Source: Paenibacillus sp. S150 (lineage in GTDB: Bacteria > Bacillota > Bacilli > Paenibacillales > Paenibacillaceae). Taken from it: a stretch of DNA of 64,000 nt. The notes beneath the pieces are model-generated. The model searched no databases. It saw nothing but the letters and a program-made list of their open reading frames with translations, and had not been told where the DNA came from. Location of the stretch: the NCBI RefSeq assembly GCF_019352175.1, contig NZ_JACBYI010000031.1, forward strand, positions 1-64,000. The letters are read 5' to 3'. Below, piece after piece: positions 33,783-42,765 of the stretch. The translations under genes were made by a program, and so were the position numbers. How positions within the stretch are numbered: the stretch's first letter is position 1; each line of letters opens with the position of its first letter.

Positions 33783-34589
33783 ATGAACAGCAAAATGACA
33801 AAGAGCGGATTCTATGAAGAGCTTCAGGATTCCGGCAGATTTGCTGAACTGGAGCGGAAGCTGCTGGGTGAATCGAACCTGCCTGGGCCGCGCGCGAATC
33901 TGGGGGCAGCGTCGGCCTTCGCCGATGCTTTTGAGTCTGGCAGGGTGACCCGTGAGTCTTGGGAGCTGATTGTGGCGTGGACCCGCAAGGAAGAGGACGA
34001 AGCGCCTACCGGTAATCCCCGTGAGTTTCTGCCCTTTTGTGCGCTGCAGGCGATGGGGGCTTATTATCCTTATGCCGGGCCTGCCCAAAAGCAGGTCATA
34101 CTGGAGTGCTGCCAGGCGGGCATGAACGACTCCAGATGGCGGATGCGCGAAGCGGCAGCGATGGCACTGCAGCGGATCGGGGAAAAAGAATTCGCTGTCA
34201 TTAAGTCCTTGTTTGATTCGCTCGGCAAGCAGGCCAATGCGCTGGAGAAGCGTGCGATGGCTGCTGCCCTGGCCCACCCGCCGCTGCTGAAGAATCCCGC
34301 CCATGTATTGTATGCCTTGCACTTGTCAGAGCAAATACTGGATGAGATCGCGGCCGGCCAAGCCAAGTATACAGCGGAAGACTACCGCGTCCTGTCCAAG
34401 GGATTGGAATATGCGGTCAGCCTGTTTGTGGAGCGGGCCCCTGAAGAAGGCTTCAGGATGCTGGCCAAATTCGCCGTTGCCGCCGATAAACGGATACTGA
34501 AAATTGTAAAGTCCAATCTGGGCAAAGCCAGGCTGGCTAAAAAATTCAGCGAGGATGTCGAGCGCATTCAGCTGCTAATGAATGCCTGA
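33783..34589 (+). CDS. Helical repeat protein, HEAT/DNA-alkylation-repair-like, function unknown
   Basis: This 268-residue, all-helical, soluble protein has a repeat-like pattern (RWRMREAAAMALQRIGEKE, then LEKRAMAAALAHPPLL) close to HEAT units seen in AlkD-like DNA glycosylases. Catalytic residues of AlkD cannot be confirmed by eye. The lysine-rich C-terminus (KRILKIVKSNLGKARLAKKF) could contact nucleic acid. GGAGG lies seven bases before ATG 33783. It is a single gene between a lone hairpin and a strong terminator. Confidence 0.75.
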   Translation: MNSKMTKSGFYEELQDSGRFAELERKLLGESNLPGPRANLGAASAFADAFESGRVTRESWELIVAWTRKEEDEAPTGNPREFLPFCALQAMGAYYPYAGPAQKQVILECCQAGMNDSRWRMREAAAMALQRIGEKEFAVIKSLFDSLGKQANALEKRAMAAALAHPPLLKNPAHVLYALHLSEQILDEIAAGQAKYTAEDYRVLSKGLEYAVSLFVERAPEEGFRMLAKFAVAADKRILKIVKSNLGKARLAKKFSEDVERIQLLMNA

Positions 34590-34612
34590 CTGCAGCTTCA
34601 GAGCGGATTGTT

Positions 34613-34656
34613 TAAAAAGCAGAGGCGGGGACCCGGGACCCTTCCTCTGCTTTTTT
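34613..34656 (+). terminator. Terminator of the HEAT-like gene
   Basis: AAAAAGCAGAGG pairs with CCTCTGCTTTTTT over a GC-rich loop. The A and T runs on both sides allow bidirectional use. Confidence 0.9.
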
Positions 34657-34752
34657 AAAAAGATTTATAGGCTTCACGCTATAAATTAGCTTTATCTTTC
34701 CCGCTGAAACGGATACCGTCCTTATAAGGACGGCGAAGCCGTTTCCGCTTGC
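34657..34752. repeat. Family A hairpin repeat, copy 6 (most regular)
   Basis: It contains GATTTATAGGCTTCACGC, TTTATCTTTCCCGCTG, then AAACGGATA, the perfect palindrome CCGTCCTTATAAGGACGG, CGAAG and CCGTTTC. The inner palindrome competes with ACGGC-GAA-GCCGT for the same GGACGG strand. Confidence 0.88.
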
Positions 34753-34838
34753 GCAGGAGATACGTAGTTTTGGAGGGACGCTCCGCGAACGGAGCGTTGT
34801 CCGGGTCGCTGTGCTCTCCAGATTTATTTCATTCCCCT

Positions 34839-34943
34839 TAGGAGCTGCGAGGAAATGAGTACCCGCTTTTGTTGACAAAATCTCCACGGTTTTGGGAGTT
34901 TTGTCAACAATGCAGCGGTACTTTATTCCGTCGCAGTCTCTTG
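34839..34943. repeat. Family B long imperfect palindrome, copy 3
   Basis: The core TTGTTGACAAAA (34869-34880) faces TTTTGTCAACAA (34899-34910), with TCTCC/GGGAG nearest the loop. The arms extend through AGTACCCGC/GCGGTACT to AGGAGCTGCGAGG/CCGTCGCAGTCTCTT, about 48 bases per arm around an 8-base loop. Confidence 0.92.
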
Positions 34944-35029
34944 GCGGTGAAAATCCGGAGACCCAGGCGGCCGCAGCCGCTGTTCCGCGGGTCCGTCCGC
35001 TCCGCTGTTTAAGCGGGAGGCGGTTCTGT

Positions 35030-35445
35030 AGTCTTTAAAAAACACAATAAAGAAACTTAATGTATATGAATGGAACCGTCTTATATGAAATGAACCGGAG
35101 AACCTGAACAAGCTGATGGAACGCAAGGAGGAGATTCATAAGGAACTAAAGCGAAGTGTAAAAAGTAACACTAATGGGCTGGAATTTTGGATTCAACGGG
35201 CTTTAGTGGGATTTTGTACACTTAAATGGAGGCCCGCTCCCCCATACGGCTAATTTCAGCCGGATTAGTTATACTTTTTCCCACTAGGGATGATCCGGTA
35301 TCCGAATGCGGTGGATTAGTTATCCTTTTTACCACTAAAATGGCTGCCCCTTTGGATGAGAAAGGTTCAAGTACATCGTAATTTAGGCGTATTCCTCTGC
35401 AGGGGAGAGAAACGGAACGATTAGGGTTCCTTTTTCCCGCTAACC
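35030..35445. repeat. Interspersed repeat family C, copy 3
   Basis: It matches 10305-10700 over nearly the whole length, including paired TTAGTTATACTTTTTCCCAC and TTAGTTATCCTTTTTACCAC motifs at about 35264 and 35316. The order here is A-B-C-D, whereas at 10.3 kb it is C-B-D-A. No gene is supported in the 34590-35748 gap. Confidence 0.85.
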
Positions 35446-35585
35446 CTTGCGAAAAAGCGGCTGGGGGAATATGAAGTGACCTTTTCCGCTTGGCTCCCCG
35501 CCTGGCTTCAGCAGCCAGCCTTACACCTGAAATGCAAACAGCTGCTCTGCCCGGTCAAGGACGGCGCAGCCGTTTCCGCTTAATA
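35446..35585. repeat. Family D repeat block, copy 3
   Basis: It carries GACCTTTTCCGCTTGGC, CAGCCTTACACCTGAAAT, ACAGCTGCTCTGCCCG and GGACGGCGCAGCCGTTTCCG, in the order seen in the other D copies. Confidence 0.75.
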
Positions 35586-35663
35586 GGAGCAAACCGCCCT
35601 TTGCCGGATCAATCCGTCTCCTCTATATTGTTGAGTAATTACAAATGATCTCTAATTGTTCTA

Positions 35664-35693
35664 TGGATAATGCAAGCGTTCAATTACTATAAT
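35664..35693 (+). promoter_or_regulatory. Candidate promoter of the SGNH hydrolase gene
   Basis: TGGATA (35664-35669), an 18-base spacer and a perfect TATAAT (35688-35693), about 55 bases before the start codon. Confidence 0.5.
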
Positions 35694-35748
35694 GTGATTT
35701 AGATTACCGAAAAGAAACGGCAGACCAACAATGAGAGGTTGATGGGAA

Positions 35749-37494
35749 ATGGCGGCAAACCAGACGGGAGATCAGGGCATTCAGGAAGTCGGAGGCCCGG
35801 AGGCGCCGAAGGACCCTGTTGCAAGACGCAGCAGCTTTTTTATCATGTTCGAATCGGTTATTGAAGCCACGGCCCGCAGCGGCGGCAAGCCCTCGCAGGA
35901 GATTTATCTGGACGGCAATCAGTTCAGCGACAAGGCCAGATGGATTGGGGGAGTTACGGATGAGCGCTGTCTGGAGCTGCTGAAGAGCAGCACAGGCTTC
36001 CGGGAGCTGGTTCACAGCATCGGGGTGACCGTAAAGGCGCACAGTGAGGATACCAAGGCGGTCCATTTTGTGCTGCAGCATTGGGGGAGGACGGACAAAT
36101 ATGAAACAGGCACCCTGCTGCGTGTTCCTTGTCCGGCCGACGGAAGCGAAACCTTAATTACGCCGGGTGAATATCCCCGGTCCTCCGATGATGATGTTCC
36201 CGGCAAGCTGGCCATTGAATTTGAACAGGCCGGGGAACTGGCGACCGCAAGCATCATCCTGTATCTTCAGGAGGGATTCCGGGTCCCTGAAATTTCGCTG
36301 GAGCCTCCGGTTGATTTTGAATCGGCAGGCTACCGGGAGATGATTGCCGGGTCTTTGCTCAGCAAAGGGAATAACAAGCGGCTGAAGACGGCAATTGAAA
36401 AGGCGAAACGCGGCGAGGAAGTCACGATCGCTTATATCGGCGGTTCCATTACGCAGGGAGCGGGAGCCAAACCCCTCCATACGAATTGCTATGCGTATAA
36501 GTCGTATTTGTTATTTAAGCAGATGTTCGGGAAGGAAGAGGGCAGTCACATTCACTTTATAAAAGCCGGAGTGGGCGGAACGCCTTCCGAGCTGGGGATT
36601 ATCCGTTATGAGCGCGATATTCTGAGGGGGGGAGACGTCACCCCGGATATTGTAGTGGTGGAGTTTGCCGTCAACGATGCAGGCGATGAGACGATGGGCA
36701 ACTGCTATGAGAGCTTGTGCCTGAAAATTCTCACCTCCGCCAACAAGCCGGCTGTGATTCTGCTGTTCGGTGTGTTCCTGAATGATTGGAACCTGCAGGA
36801 CCGGCTTGCTCCCGTAGGCTGGCATTACGATCTTCCAATGGTAAGCGTGAAGGATGCGGCAGTCGGACAATTTCACCTGACCAAGGCCGAAGGAAACATA
36901 ATCTCCAAACGCCAATTCTTCTACGATATCTATCATCCGGCGAATGACGGCCATTCGGTCATGGCGGATTGCCTCGCTCACCTGTTCGCTGAAACCGCCC
37001 TGTCTGCCCTGGACCCGGAGGACATCGCCATTGTCGGTCAGCCGGTAATCGGCAATGACTTCAAGGCGGTACGCTTGCTGGACAGAAGCAGCCGCGAAGG
37101 CGCAGCCAGGATAGACGCAGGAGGCTTCATCGGCATCGACTCCGAGCTGCAGATGGTGGAAATGGACGACCATCCCTATGGATCACCGGAATTTCCCGAC
37201 AACTGGATGCATACAGCATCGTCGGGAAGCGGCAGCTTCAAGATGGCCATCTACAGCAAAAGCCTCATCCTTGTTTATAAAGATTCGGGAAATCCCGAGT
37301 TTGGTTCCGCTGAAATCCGGGTCGACGGGCAAATGGTGAAGCTCGCAGACCCGCATGGGAACAACTGGACGCATTGCAATCCTGTCCTTCTGTATCAAGA
37401 GAAGGACGCCGGCGAGCATCTGGTCGAGATTAAGATGGCTGCCGGCCACGAGAGCAAGCGCTTTACCATTCTGGGATTCGGCTATGTCCGGTGA
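35749..37494 (+). CDS. SGNH/GDSL-type esterase with N-terminal accessory domain
   Basis: This 581-residue protein, without a signal peptide, is probably a carbohydrate deacetylase. The accessory beta-rich region spans residues 1-220. SGNH blocks then follow: catalytic Ser233 in YIGGSITQGAG, the Gly block KAGVGGT, the Asn block VEFAVNDAG, and the Asp393-His396 pair in DIYHPANDGH. A C-terminal beta domain occupies about 430-581. AGAGG precedes ATG 35749. Substrate unknown; acetyl groups on xanthan or plant glycans would suit the neighbourhood, but that is inference. A 12-bp-stem terminator follows. Confidence 0.85.
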   Translation: MAANQTGDQGIQEVGGPEAPKDPVARRSSFFIMFESVIEATARSGGKPSQEIYLDGNQFSDKARWIGGVTDERCLELLKSSTGFRELVHSIGVTVKAHSEDTKAVHFVLQHWGRTDKYETGTLLRVPCPADGSETLITPGEYPRSSDDDVPGKLAIEFEQAGELATASIILYLQEGFRVPEISLEPPVDFESAGYREMIAGSLLSKGNNKRLKTAIEKAKRGEEVTIAYIGGSITQGAGAKPLHTNCYAYKSYLLFKQMFGKEEGSHIHFIKAGVGGTPSELGIIRYERDILRGGDVTPDIVVVEFAVNDAGDETMGNCYESLCLKILTSANKPAVILLFGVFLNDWNLQDRLAPVGWHYDLPMVSVKDAAVGQFHLTKAEGNIISKRQFFYDIYHPANDGHSVMADCLAHLFAETALSALDPEDIAIVGQPVIGNDFKAVRLLDRSSREGAARIDAGGFIGIDSELQMVEMDDHPYGSPEFPDNWMHTASSGSGSFKMAIYSKSLILVYKDSGNPEFGSAEIRVDGQMVKLADPHGNNWTHCNPVLLYQEKDAGEHLVEIKMAAGHESKRFTILGFGYVR

Positions 37495-37508
37495 CGGATG
37501 CGCTGTCC

Positions 37509-37540
37509 GCTCCCGCCTGTTTACAGGCGGGAGCTTTTTT
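37509..37540 (+). terminator. Terminator of the SGNH hydrolase gene
   Basis: GCTCCCGCCTGT and ACAGGCGGGAGC form a perfect 12-bp stem, followed by TTTTTT. The next 350 bases, to 37893, hold nothing I recognise. Confidence 0.92.
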
Positions 37541-37893
37541 GTCCTGGGACCGTTCTGTTGAAGTGCACGTACATAAACAAATTGCTGATTCCGATATTTT
37601 AAGTAATAAGGAAAAATTCATCCTGCCCTTGCTTGACGCTAAAAACAAGTCAAAATTCTACACATTCAGGACCAAAAGTTTCTCTATGCCGCTCTCCCTT
37701 ATGATAAGAACAAACGGAGAAAAGCGGCGGGAACGGGCCAGATGTGGAGCAACGCAATAGCAATTGATAATGCGGCAGACAAAATCCGGCATACTATCGG
37801 ACGGCAATATCCCGCGCGGCAGCCGGCCGTAAGGAAAAAGAAGCGGCTGCCGGAGAAAATCATTCCGCGTCAATTGCTGCAGGTGCTGTAGCA

Positions 37894-38855
37894 TTGCTTC
37901 GCCCGGGAATGTACAATTACAGGATAAACGGCCAATACTACGGGATGCAGCTGACCTCCTCCTTCAATATATGTGCTGCTGAACAAGGATGCGCTGGACG
38001 AAGCGGGCCTTCCGGTTCCGGCCTACGGCTGGACCTGGGACGATTACCGCGACTACGCCAAGAAGCTGACAAAGGGCGAAGGCGTGGACAAGCGCTACGG
38101 TACGTATTTCCACACCTGGGAGCTGTATATGAACGCTCCGGCGCAGACCGTAATGAAGGACCCGTTCCGCTATGATGAAGGTACAACCATCCTGTCTGAC
38201 CCGGCCTACAAATATTTCTTCCAGCTCCGCAAGGATATGGAGACGATCGACAAGTCTGCCAAGCCTTATGCAGTGTGCTGGCGGCCAAACTGAACTACCG
38301 CACGGAGTTCTTCAATGAAGAAGCGGCGATGGTATTGACCGGCAGCTTTACCATTCCCGGCCCCGGCAACCAGGAGCAATATCCGCATACGTTCAAGACT
38401 GCGTTTGCTCCCGTTCCGCTGCCTCCGGAGATCGCTGAGCCGAGAGACTATGAGGACGGCAAGTATTTCACCAGCGGCAATCAGGTTGTCATGGGCGCCA
38501 CCTCCAAGAACAAGGAGGCAGCCTTTAAGCTGATGCGTTTTACGACGACGGCGGATTCGGAATCAAGAACGGAATTTTCCGGCTGGAAGAAAGCCGACAA
38601 CGAGGAGGTGCTTGACCGCCTGAACGGCGGCAACAAGGATTTATACGATGTGGAGTCCTTGAGAAATTCGTTGTTCGCCGATGACATCCAGTATCTGGAC
38701 GCTTCGGACGTGATTACGATCTCAAGCGCCGAACTGACCAAGGTTATCGACGACGGCTTCAGCAAGTTCATGCTCAGCGATGGTCGATCGACGATGTCCA
38801 GAAATGGATGGTTGACGAAGCAACCAAGATTATCGGGCAGAAGGAAAGCAAGTAG
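37894..38855 (+). pseudogene. Decayed sugar-binding protein of an ABC importer
   Basis: This is a family 1 binding protein broken into at least four frames. PGMYNYRINGQYYGMQLTS (from 37909) shifts frame near 37970 to YVLLNKDALDEAGLPVPAYG. It shifts again near 38270-38285 to LAAKLNYRTEFFNEEAAMVL, and again near 38787 to WSIDDVQKWMVDEATKIIG, ending at TAG 38853-38855. The first 100 or so residues, including the signal peptide and lipobox, are missing. The family call is firm; the exact shift points are estimates. It sits between the esterase and the GH35 gene and would once have fed that pathway. Confidence 0.88.
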
Positions 38856-38949
38856 CAGGCGGCAGACGGAATAGACAAGTAAACAGAAGCTTCGGAACCG
38901 GATATGGCCGCTCTGGAGCTTTTCTGTGAAAGAAGGAGGAAGTATAGTC

Positions 38950-40767
38950 ATGGGCATGTTGGAATGGAGAGACGGCAGTTACCTGCTGGATGGCCGGAAA
39001 TACCGGATTTTGTCCGGAGCTATTCATTATTTCAGAGTGGTTCCGGAGTACTGGGAGGACCGGCTCCTGAAGCTGAAGTCCTGCGGCTTCAATACGGTGG
39101 AAACCTATATTCCGTGGAACTTTCACGAGCCGAAGGAGGGGGAGTTCCGGTTTGACGGCATGGCGGATGTCGTCCGGTTTGTCTCCATGGCCGGAGAACT
39201 CGGACTGCGGGTCATTCTGCGGCCAAGCCCCTACATCTGCGCGGAATGGGAATTCGGAGGCCTGCCGGCATGGCTGCTGAAGCAGGGCATGGAGCTGCGC
39301 TGTATGGACCGCGGTTATCTGGAGAAGGTTGACCGGTACTACGATGTCCTGATTCCGCTGCTGCTGCCGTTGCTGTCCACGAGCGGCGGGCCGGTCATAG
39401 CGGTGCAGGTGGAAAATGAATACGGCAGTTATGGCAATGATACGGCTTATCTGGAATATGTGCGGGACGGGCTGGTCCGGCGCGGGGTCGATTGTCTGCT
39501 GTTTACCTCGGATGGCCCGACCGATGAAATGCTGACCGGCGGCACGGTGCCCGGACTGCATGCTACCGTCAACTTCGGCTCCCGCGTTGCCGATTCGTTC
39601 GGCAAATACCGGCAGTACCGGCGGAACGAGCCGCTGATGGTGATGGAATACTGGCTCGGCTGGTTTGACCATTGGATGAAGCCGCATCATGTCCGGGAAG
39701 CGGGGGATATCGCGCAGGTGCTGGATGAAATGCTGGAGGCGGGCGCTTCGGTCAATCTGTATATGTTCCACGGCGGTACGAATTTCGGTTTCTACAGCGG
39801 AGCGAACCACAGTGATGTCTATGAGCCTACGGTGACGAGCTATGATTACGACGCCCCGCTTACAGAGTGGGGGGATATCACGGACAAGTACACGGCGATC
39901 CGCCGGGTTTTGGAGAAGCACGGGGTGCCGGAGGGCGGACCGCTTCCGGAACCGATACCCAGACGGGCCTATGGCAGCGTGTCTCTGGAGGAGCGGGCGG
40001 AGCTGCTGGGACAGCCCGGCATGCTGGCGAACGGCGTGAAGTCGGTTACCGTCCGGCCTATGGAGCATTTTGATCAATCATACGGATTTATTCTGTATTC
40101 TACTGAAGTCAGGGGGCCGCGGGAGGGGCAGAAGCTGCAGCTCCGCGAGGTGCGTGACCGGGCCCAGGTCTTCCTGGACGGCCGCCTCCTTGGAACCGTC
40201 GAACGCTGGAATCCGCAGCCGCTGGACATCACGGTTCCGCCGGAAGGCGCCAGACTGGAAATTCTGGTTGAGAACATGGGACGGGTCAATTATGGACCGT
40301 GGCTGCGTGATTCCAAGGGAATTACGGAAGGTGTGCTGATCGACAACCAGTACCAATTGAACTGGACTGTCTATTCCCTGCCGCTGGAACCGGAGGCGCT
40401 TGAGGGATTAACGTTCGATAGAATCGGTGCCGGCGGAGAAGAACAGCTTGACGCGGCGTCTCCGGCGTTCTACAGGGGAAGCTTTGAGGTGGACGAGCCC
40501 GCCGATACCTTTTTGCGCCTTGACGGCTGGCGGAAAGGCGTTGCCTGGATCAATGGCTTCAATCTGGGCCGCTATTGGGAAGCAGGGCCTCAGCGCACGC
40601 TCTATGTACCCGGACCGCTGCTGCGGGCGGGACTTAATGAAATTATCCTCTTCGAACTGCAGGGCTGCGCAGGTGAACCGAAGGTTGAGTTAACCGGCGT
40701 TCCCGACCTTGGGAATACGGTCGCTGTGGAGGAGTCCGTGCTGAATTTTGCACAGGAGGATGAATGA
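38950..40767 (+). CDS. Beta-galactosidase, GH35 family
   Basis: This 605-residue cytoplasmic enzyme, with no signal peptide, removes terminal beta-galactose. The TIM barrel covers residues 1-320, starting LDGRKYRILSGAIHYFR. The acid/base Glu157 is in VQVENEYGSYG and the nucleophile Glu233 in VMEYWLGWFDHW, both GH35 landmarks. Two beta-sandwich domains fill the C-terminus, with NGFNLGRYWEAGPQRTLYVP near 535-554. AAGGAGG at 38934-38940 supports ATG 38950. It lies just after the decayed binding protein and is probably all that works of a former beta-galactoside operon. Confidence 0.95.
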   Translation: MGMLEWRDGSYLLDGRKYRILSGAIHYFRVVPEYWEDRLLKLKSCGFNTVETYIPWNFHEPKEGEFRFDGMADVVRFVSMAGELGLRVILRPSPYICAEWEFGGLPAWLLKQGMELRCMDRGYLEKVDRYYDVLIPLLLPLLSTSGGPVIAVQVENEYGSYGNDTAYLEYVRDGLVRRGVDCLLFTSDGPTDEMLTGGTVPGLHATVNFGSRVADSFGKYRQYRRNEPLMVMEYWLGWFDHWMKPHHVREAGDIAQVLDEMLEAGASVNLYMFHGGTNFGFYSGANHSDVYEPTVTSYDYDAPLTEWGDITDKYTAIRRVLEKHGVPEGGPLPEPIPRRAYGSVSLEERAELLGQPGMLANGVKSVTVRPMEHFDQSYGFILYSTEVRGPREGQKLQLREVRDRAQVFLDGRLLGTVERWNPQPLDITVPPEGARLEILVENMGRVNYGPWLRDSKGITEGVLIDNQYQLNWTVYSLPLEPEALEGLTFDRIGAGGEEQLDAASPAFYRGSFEVDEPADTFLRLDGWRKGVAWINGFNLGRYWEAGPQRTLYVPGPLLRAGLNEIILFELQGCAGEPKVELTGVPDLGNTVAVEESVLNFAQEDE

Positions 40768-40834
40768 GGGCCGGACACTCTTCCAAAATGAGAAATGGAC
40801 GCTTAGCTAACTAAACGGGACGAGGAAACAGGAA

Positions 40835-41543
40835 ATGAAGTGGCCTCGGAAAAGAATCGGACGGGTTTTGATTTTCTGTTTGGGCATCAACCCGTGGTCT
40901 CCGCTATTGGCGGATGGAAGAGCGGCGGGCGCGGAGCCTGCCGGAGGCAATCTCGTTGCCAACGGTGATTTCGAAGCCGCGGTGCCGGGAAGTTCGCCCT
41001 GGGAAGGGGAGTTCTTCCGATGAAGGAGTGGCCTCGGTTGCCGGCGGGATCGTAACGGCGAACAACTATGGGACAGCTGTGATCAAGGTCTCGACAACCG
41101 ATGGCTTGGTCAGCGCGAGTTCACAGGTGATCGTGGAGCCGGATGAGGTCCGCCAGGGATACGGGGCGCTGCGCATGAAGTGGCTCGCTAAATTGCTCGG
41201 CGGCGATCAACTGAATTATGGATCGGCCGGTTATCTGAATATCAAGAACGGGCCGGATGACTATTTGCGCCGGACGCTCTTGAATTATGATCTTGCCGGA
41301 ATCACGGATGAGATTGAATCGGTGCAGCTGCATGTGTACGGTAAAAACGAACGACTCGCGGGGAACGGCCGCCAGTGTCAGCGTATACAGCGTGGCGGAC
41401 AGCAGCTGGAATGAAAGTACGGTTGCCTGGAGCAATATGCCTGCGGCTGGGGACAGGCTCCGGCAGCTTGAATTCGACAGTGTAAAAGGGAAGGGTGAAG
41501 AATTAAGTGCTCTTGAATCCAGCATGAGAGGTCAATATGGCTA
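40835..41543 (+). pseudogene. Decayed secreted multimodular protein with DNRLRE-type domain
   Basis: The first 62 codons encode a signal-like segment and then GGNLVANGDFEAAVPGSSPW, typical of secreted carbohydrate-binding proteins. A shift near 41020 leads into VASVAGGIVTANNYGTAVIK, an Ig-like (Big2) piece. LNYGSAGYLNIKNGPDDYL then starts a DNRLRE domain that shifts again near 41345 into TAASVSVYSVADSSWNESTV. It ends at the stop at 41542-41544. The catalytic part appears deleted between the first two pieces. The remnant suggests a former secreted polysaccharide-degrading enzyme. Confidence 0.8.
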
Positions 41544-41645
41544 GTTCACTTTTTCCACTTGGCTTCCCGCCGGGTCTCAGCGGGAAGGTCTGGAGGGCCA
41601 CGGGCAACCTTCCCTTGAGGACGGCGAAGCCGTTTCCGCTTGCAG
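41537..41645. repeat. Family D repeat block, copy 4
   Basis: It contains TTCACTTTTTCCACTTGGCT, CCCGCCGGGTCTCAGCGGGA, AAGGTCTGGAGGGCCACGGG and GGACGGCGAAGCCGTTTCCG. Its overlap with the pseudogene end suggests insertion into the dying gene. Confidence 0.7.
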
Positions 41646-41733
41646 TGCTGCCTCCACCCGATTACAGAGCGCTGCGACAAAAGAAAACAAGCGGAACGAA
41701 CGATAGTGCCTCACAGAAAGCAATCTTGTGTTA

Positions 41734-42765
41734 TCAATGCTTTTGCCCGCGAAATTCACGCCAGAGCAGAAACAGGAAATAAGGACCCCCAATTATTGAG
41801 GTAACCAGTCCCGCAGGAAATTCAATGGGAGGCGCGATAGCCCTTCCAAGGGTGTCTGCCAATAACAGCATGATGGAGCCAACCAAGGCCGCGGCAGGGA
41901 CATAGGCACGGTGTCCGCCTGTAACAAGCTTGCGGGCAATGTGCGGGCTGACCAAGCCCGCGAATCCGATCATCCCTGCAACGGCCACAGAGCCGCTTGC
42001 AAGAATTACCGTCAACACTAACAGGATAAAGCGCAGCAGTTCTATCCTCACCCCCAATCCCGTTGATGAATCACTGCCCAGGCTTAGAATATCCATAGTT
42101 CGGGCCAGCAGCCATACGGCCGGAACAAAGACCAGAATAACAGGGATTACCTGGAATACCTGCTCCCAGGTTCTTCCCCACAAGGAGCCATTCAACCATA
42201 ACAGCACTGTGCTTGTGTTCAGGGATGACTGTATCATCAGGAGCTGAACTCCGGTTCCTGCACATGCACTGACGGCTATCCCGACGAGTGCCAGCCGGAC
42301 AGGGCTTAGCCCGTTTCGGTAAGAGAGCATATAGACCAGCATTGCGCCTGTCCCGCCGCCGGTAAATGCGGCCATAGAGGTTGCCCAGTTGCTCTGCGCT
42401 TCCGGCGGCAGGAGCAATACGGTGCTGACTGCACCCAGTGCCGCGCCGGCGGATATGCCCAGAGTATCGGGAGCGGCCAGCGGATTAAGCAGGACCGCCT
42501 GTGAGATTAGGCCGGAAACAGCCAGTCCTGTACCTACCAGAATCGCTAAGGCAACACGGGGCAAGCGGTAATTGATAATGATATAGGATAAGTCCGGATC
42601 ACCGTTCCCTGTAAAAGCATAGACAATATCCTGCCAGGACATGGAGACGGCGCCAATCCATATATTCAGGACGGCCAGCAGCAGAGTTGCAGAAACCAGC
42701 GCACAGAAGATAAGCGGGTTACGGTGCCTGATGCGGTGTGATTGTTCAGCATGAATTCGGCTCAT
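41734..42765 (-). CDS. Iron-siderophore ABC transporter permease, FecCD family (second)
   Basis: This 343-residue membrane permease has about nine to ten helices. Family landmarks include NPLAAPDTLGISAGAALG, GSLWGRTW and the ATPase-coupling GFAGLVSPHIARKL. Its start overlaps the stop of the upstream permease by four bases. With its partner it forms the channel for Fe3+-siderophore uptake. No ATP-binding subunit is encoded after it; the operon ends against a family D repeat. Confidence 0.95.
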   Translation of the reverse strand: MSRIHAEQSHRIRHRNPLIFCALVSATLLLAVLNIWIGAVSMSWQDIVYAFTGNGDPDLSYIIINYRLPRVALAILVGTGLAVSGLISQAVLLNPLAAPDTLGISAGAALGAVSTVLLLPPEAQSNWATSMAAFTGGGTGAMLVYMLSYRNGLSPVRLALVGIAVSACAGTGVQLLMIQSSLNTSTVLLWLNGSLWGRTWEQVFQVIPVILVFVPAVWLLARTMDILSLGSDSSTGLGVRIELLRFILLVLTVILASGSVAVAGMIGFAGLVSPHIARKLVTGGHRAYVPAAALVGSIMLLLADTLGRAIAPPIEFPAGLVTSIIGGPYFLFLLWREFRGQKH

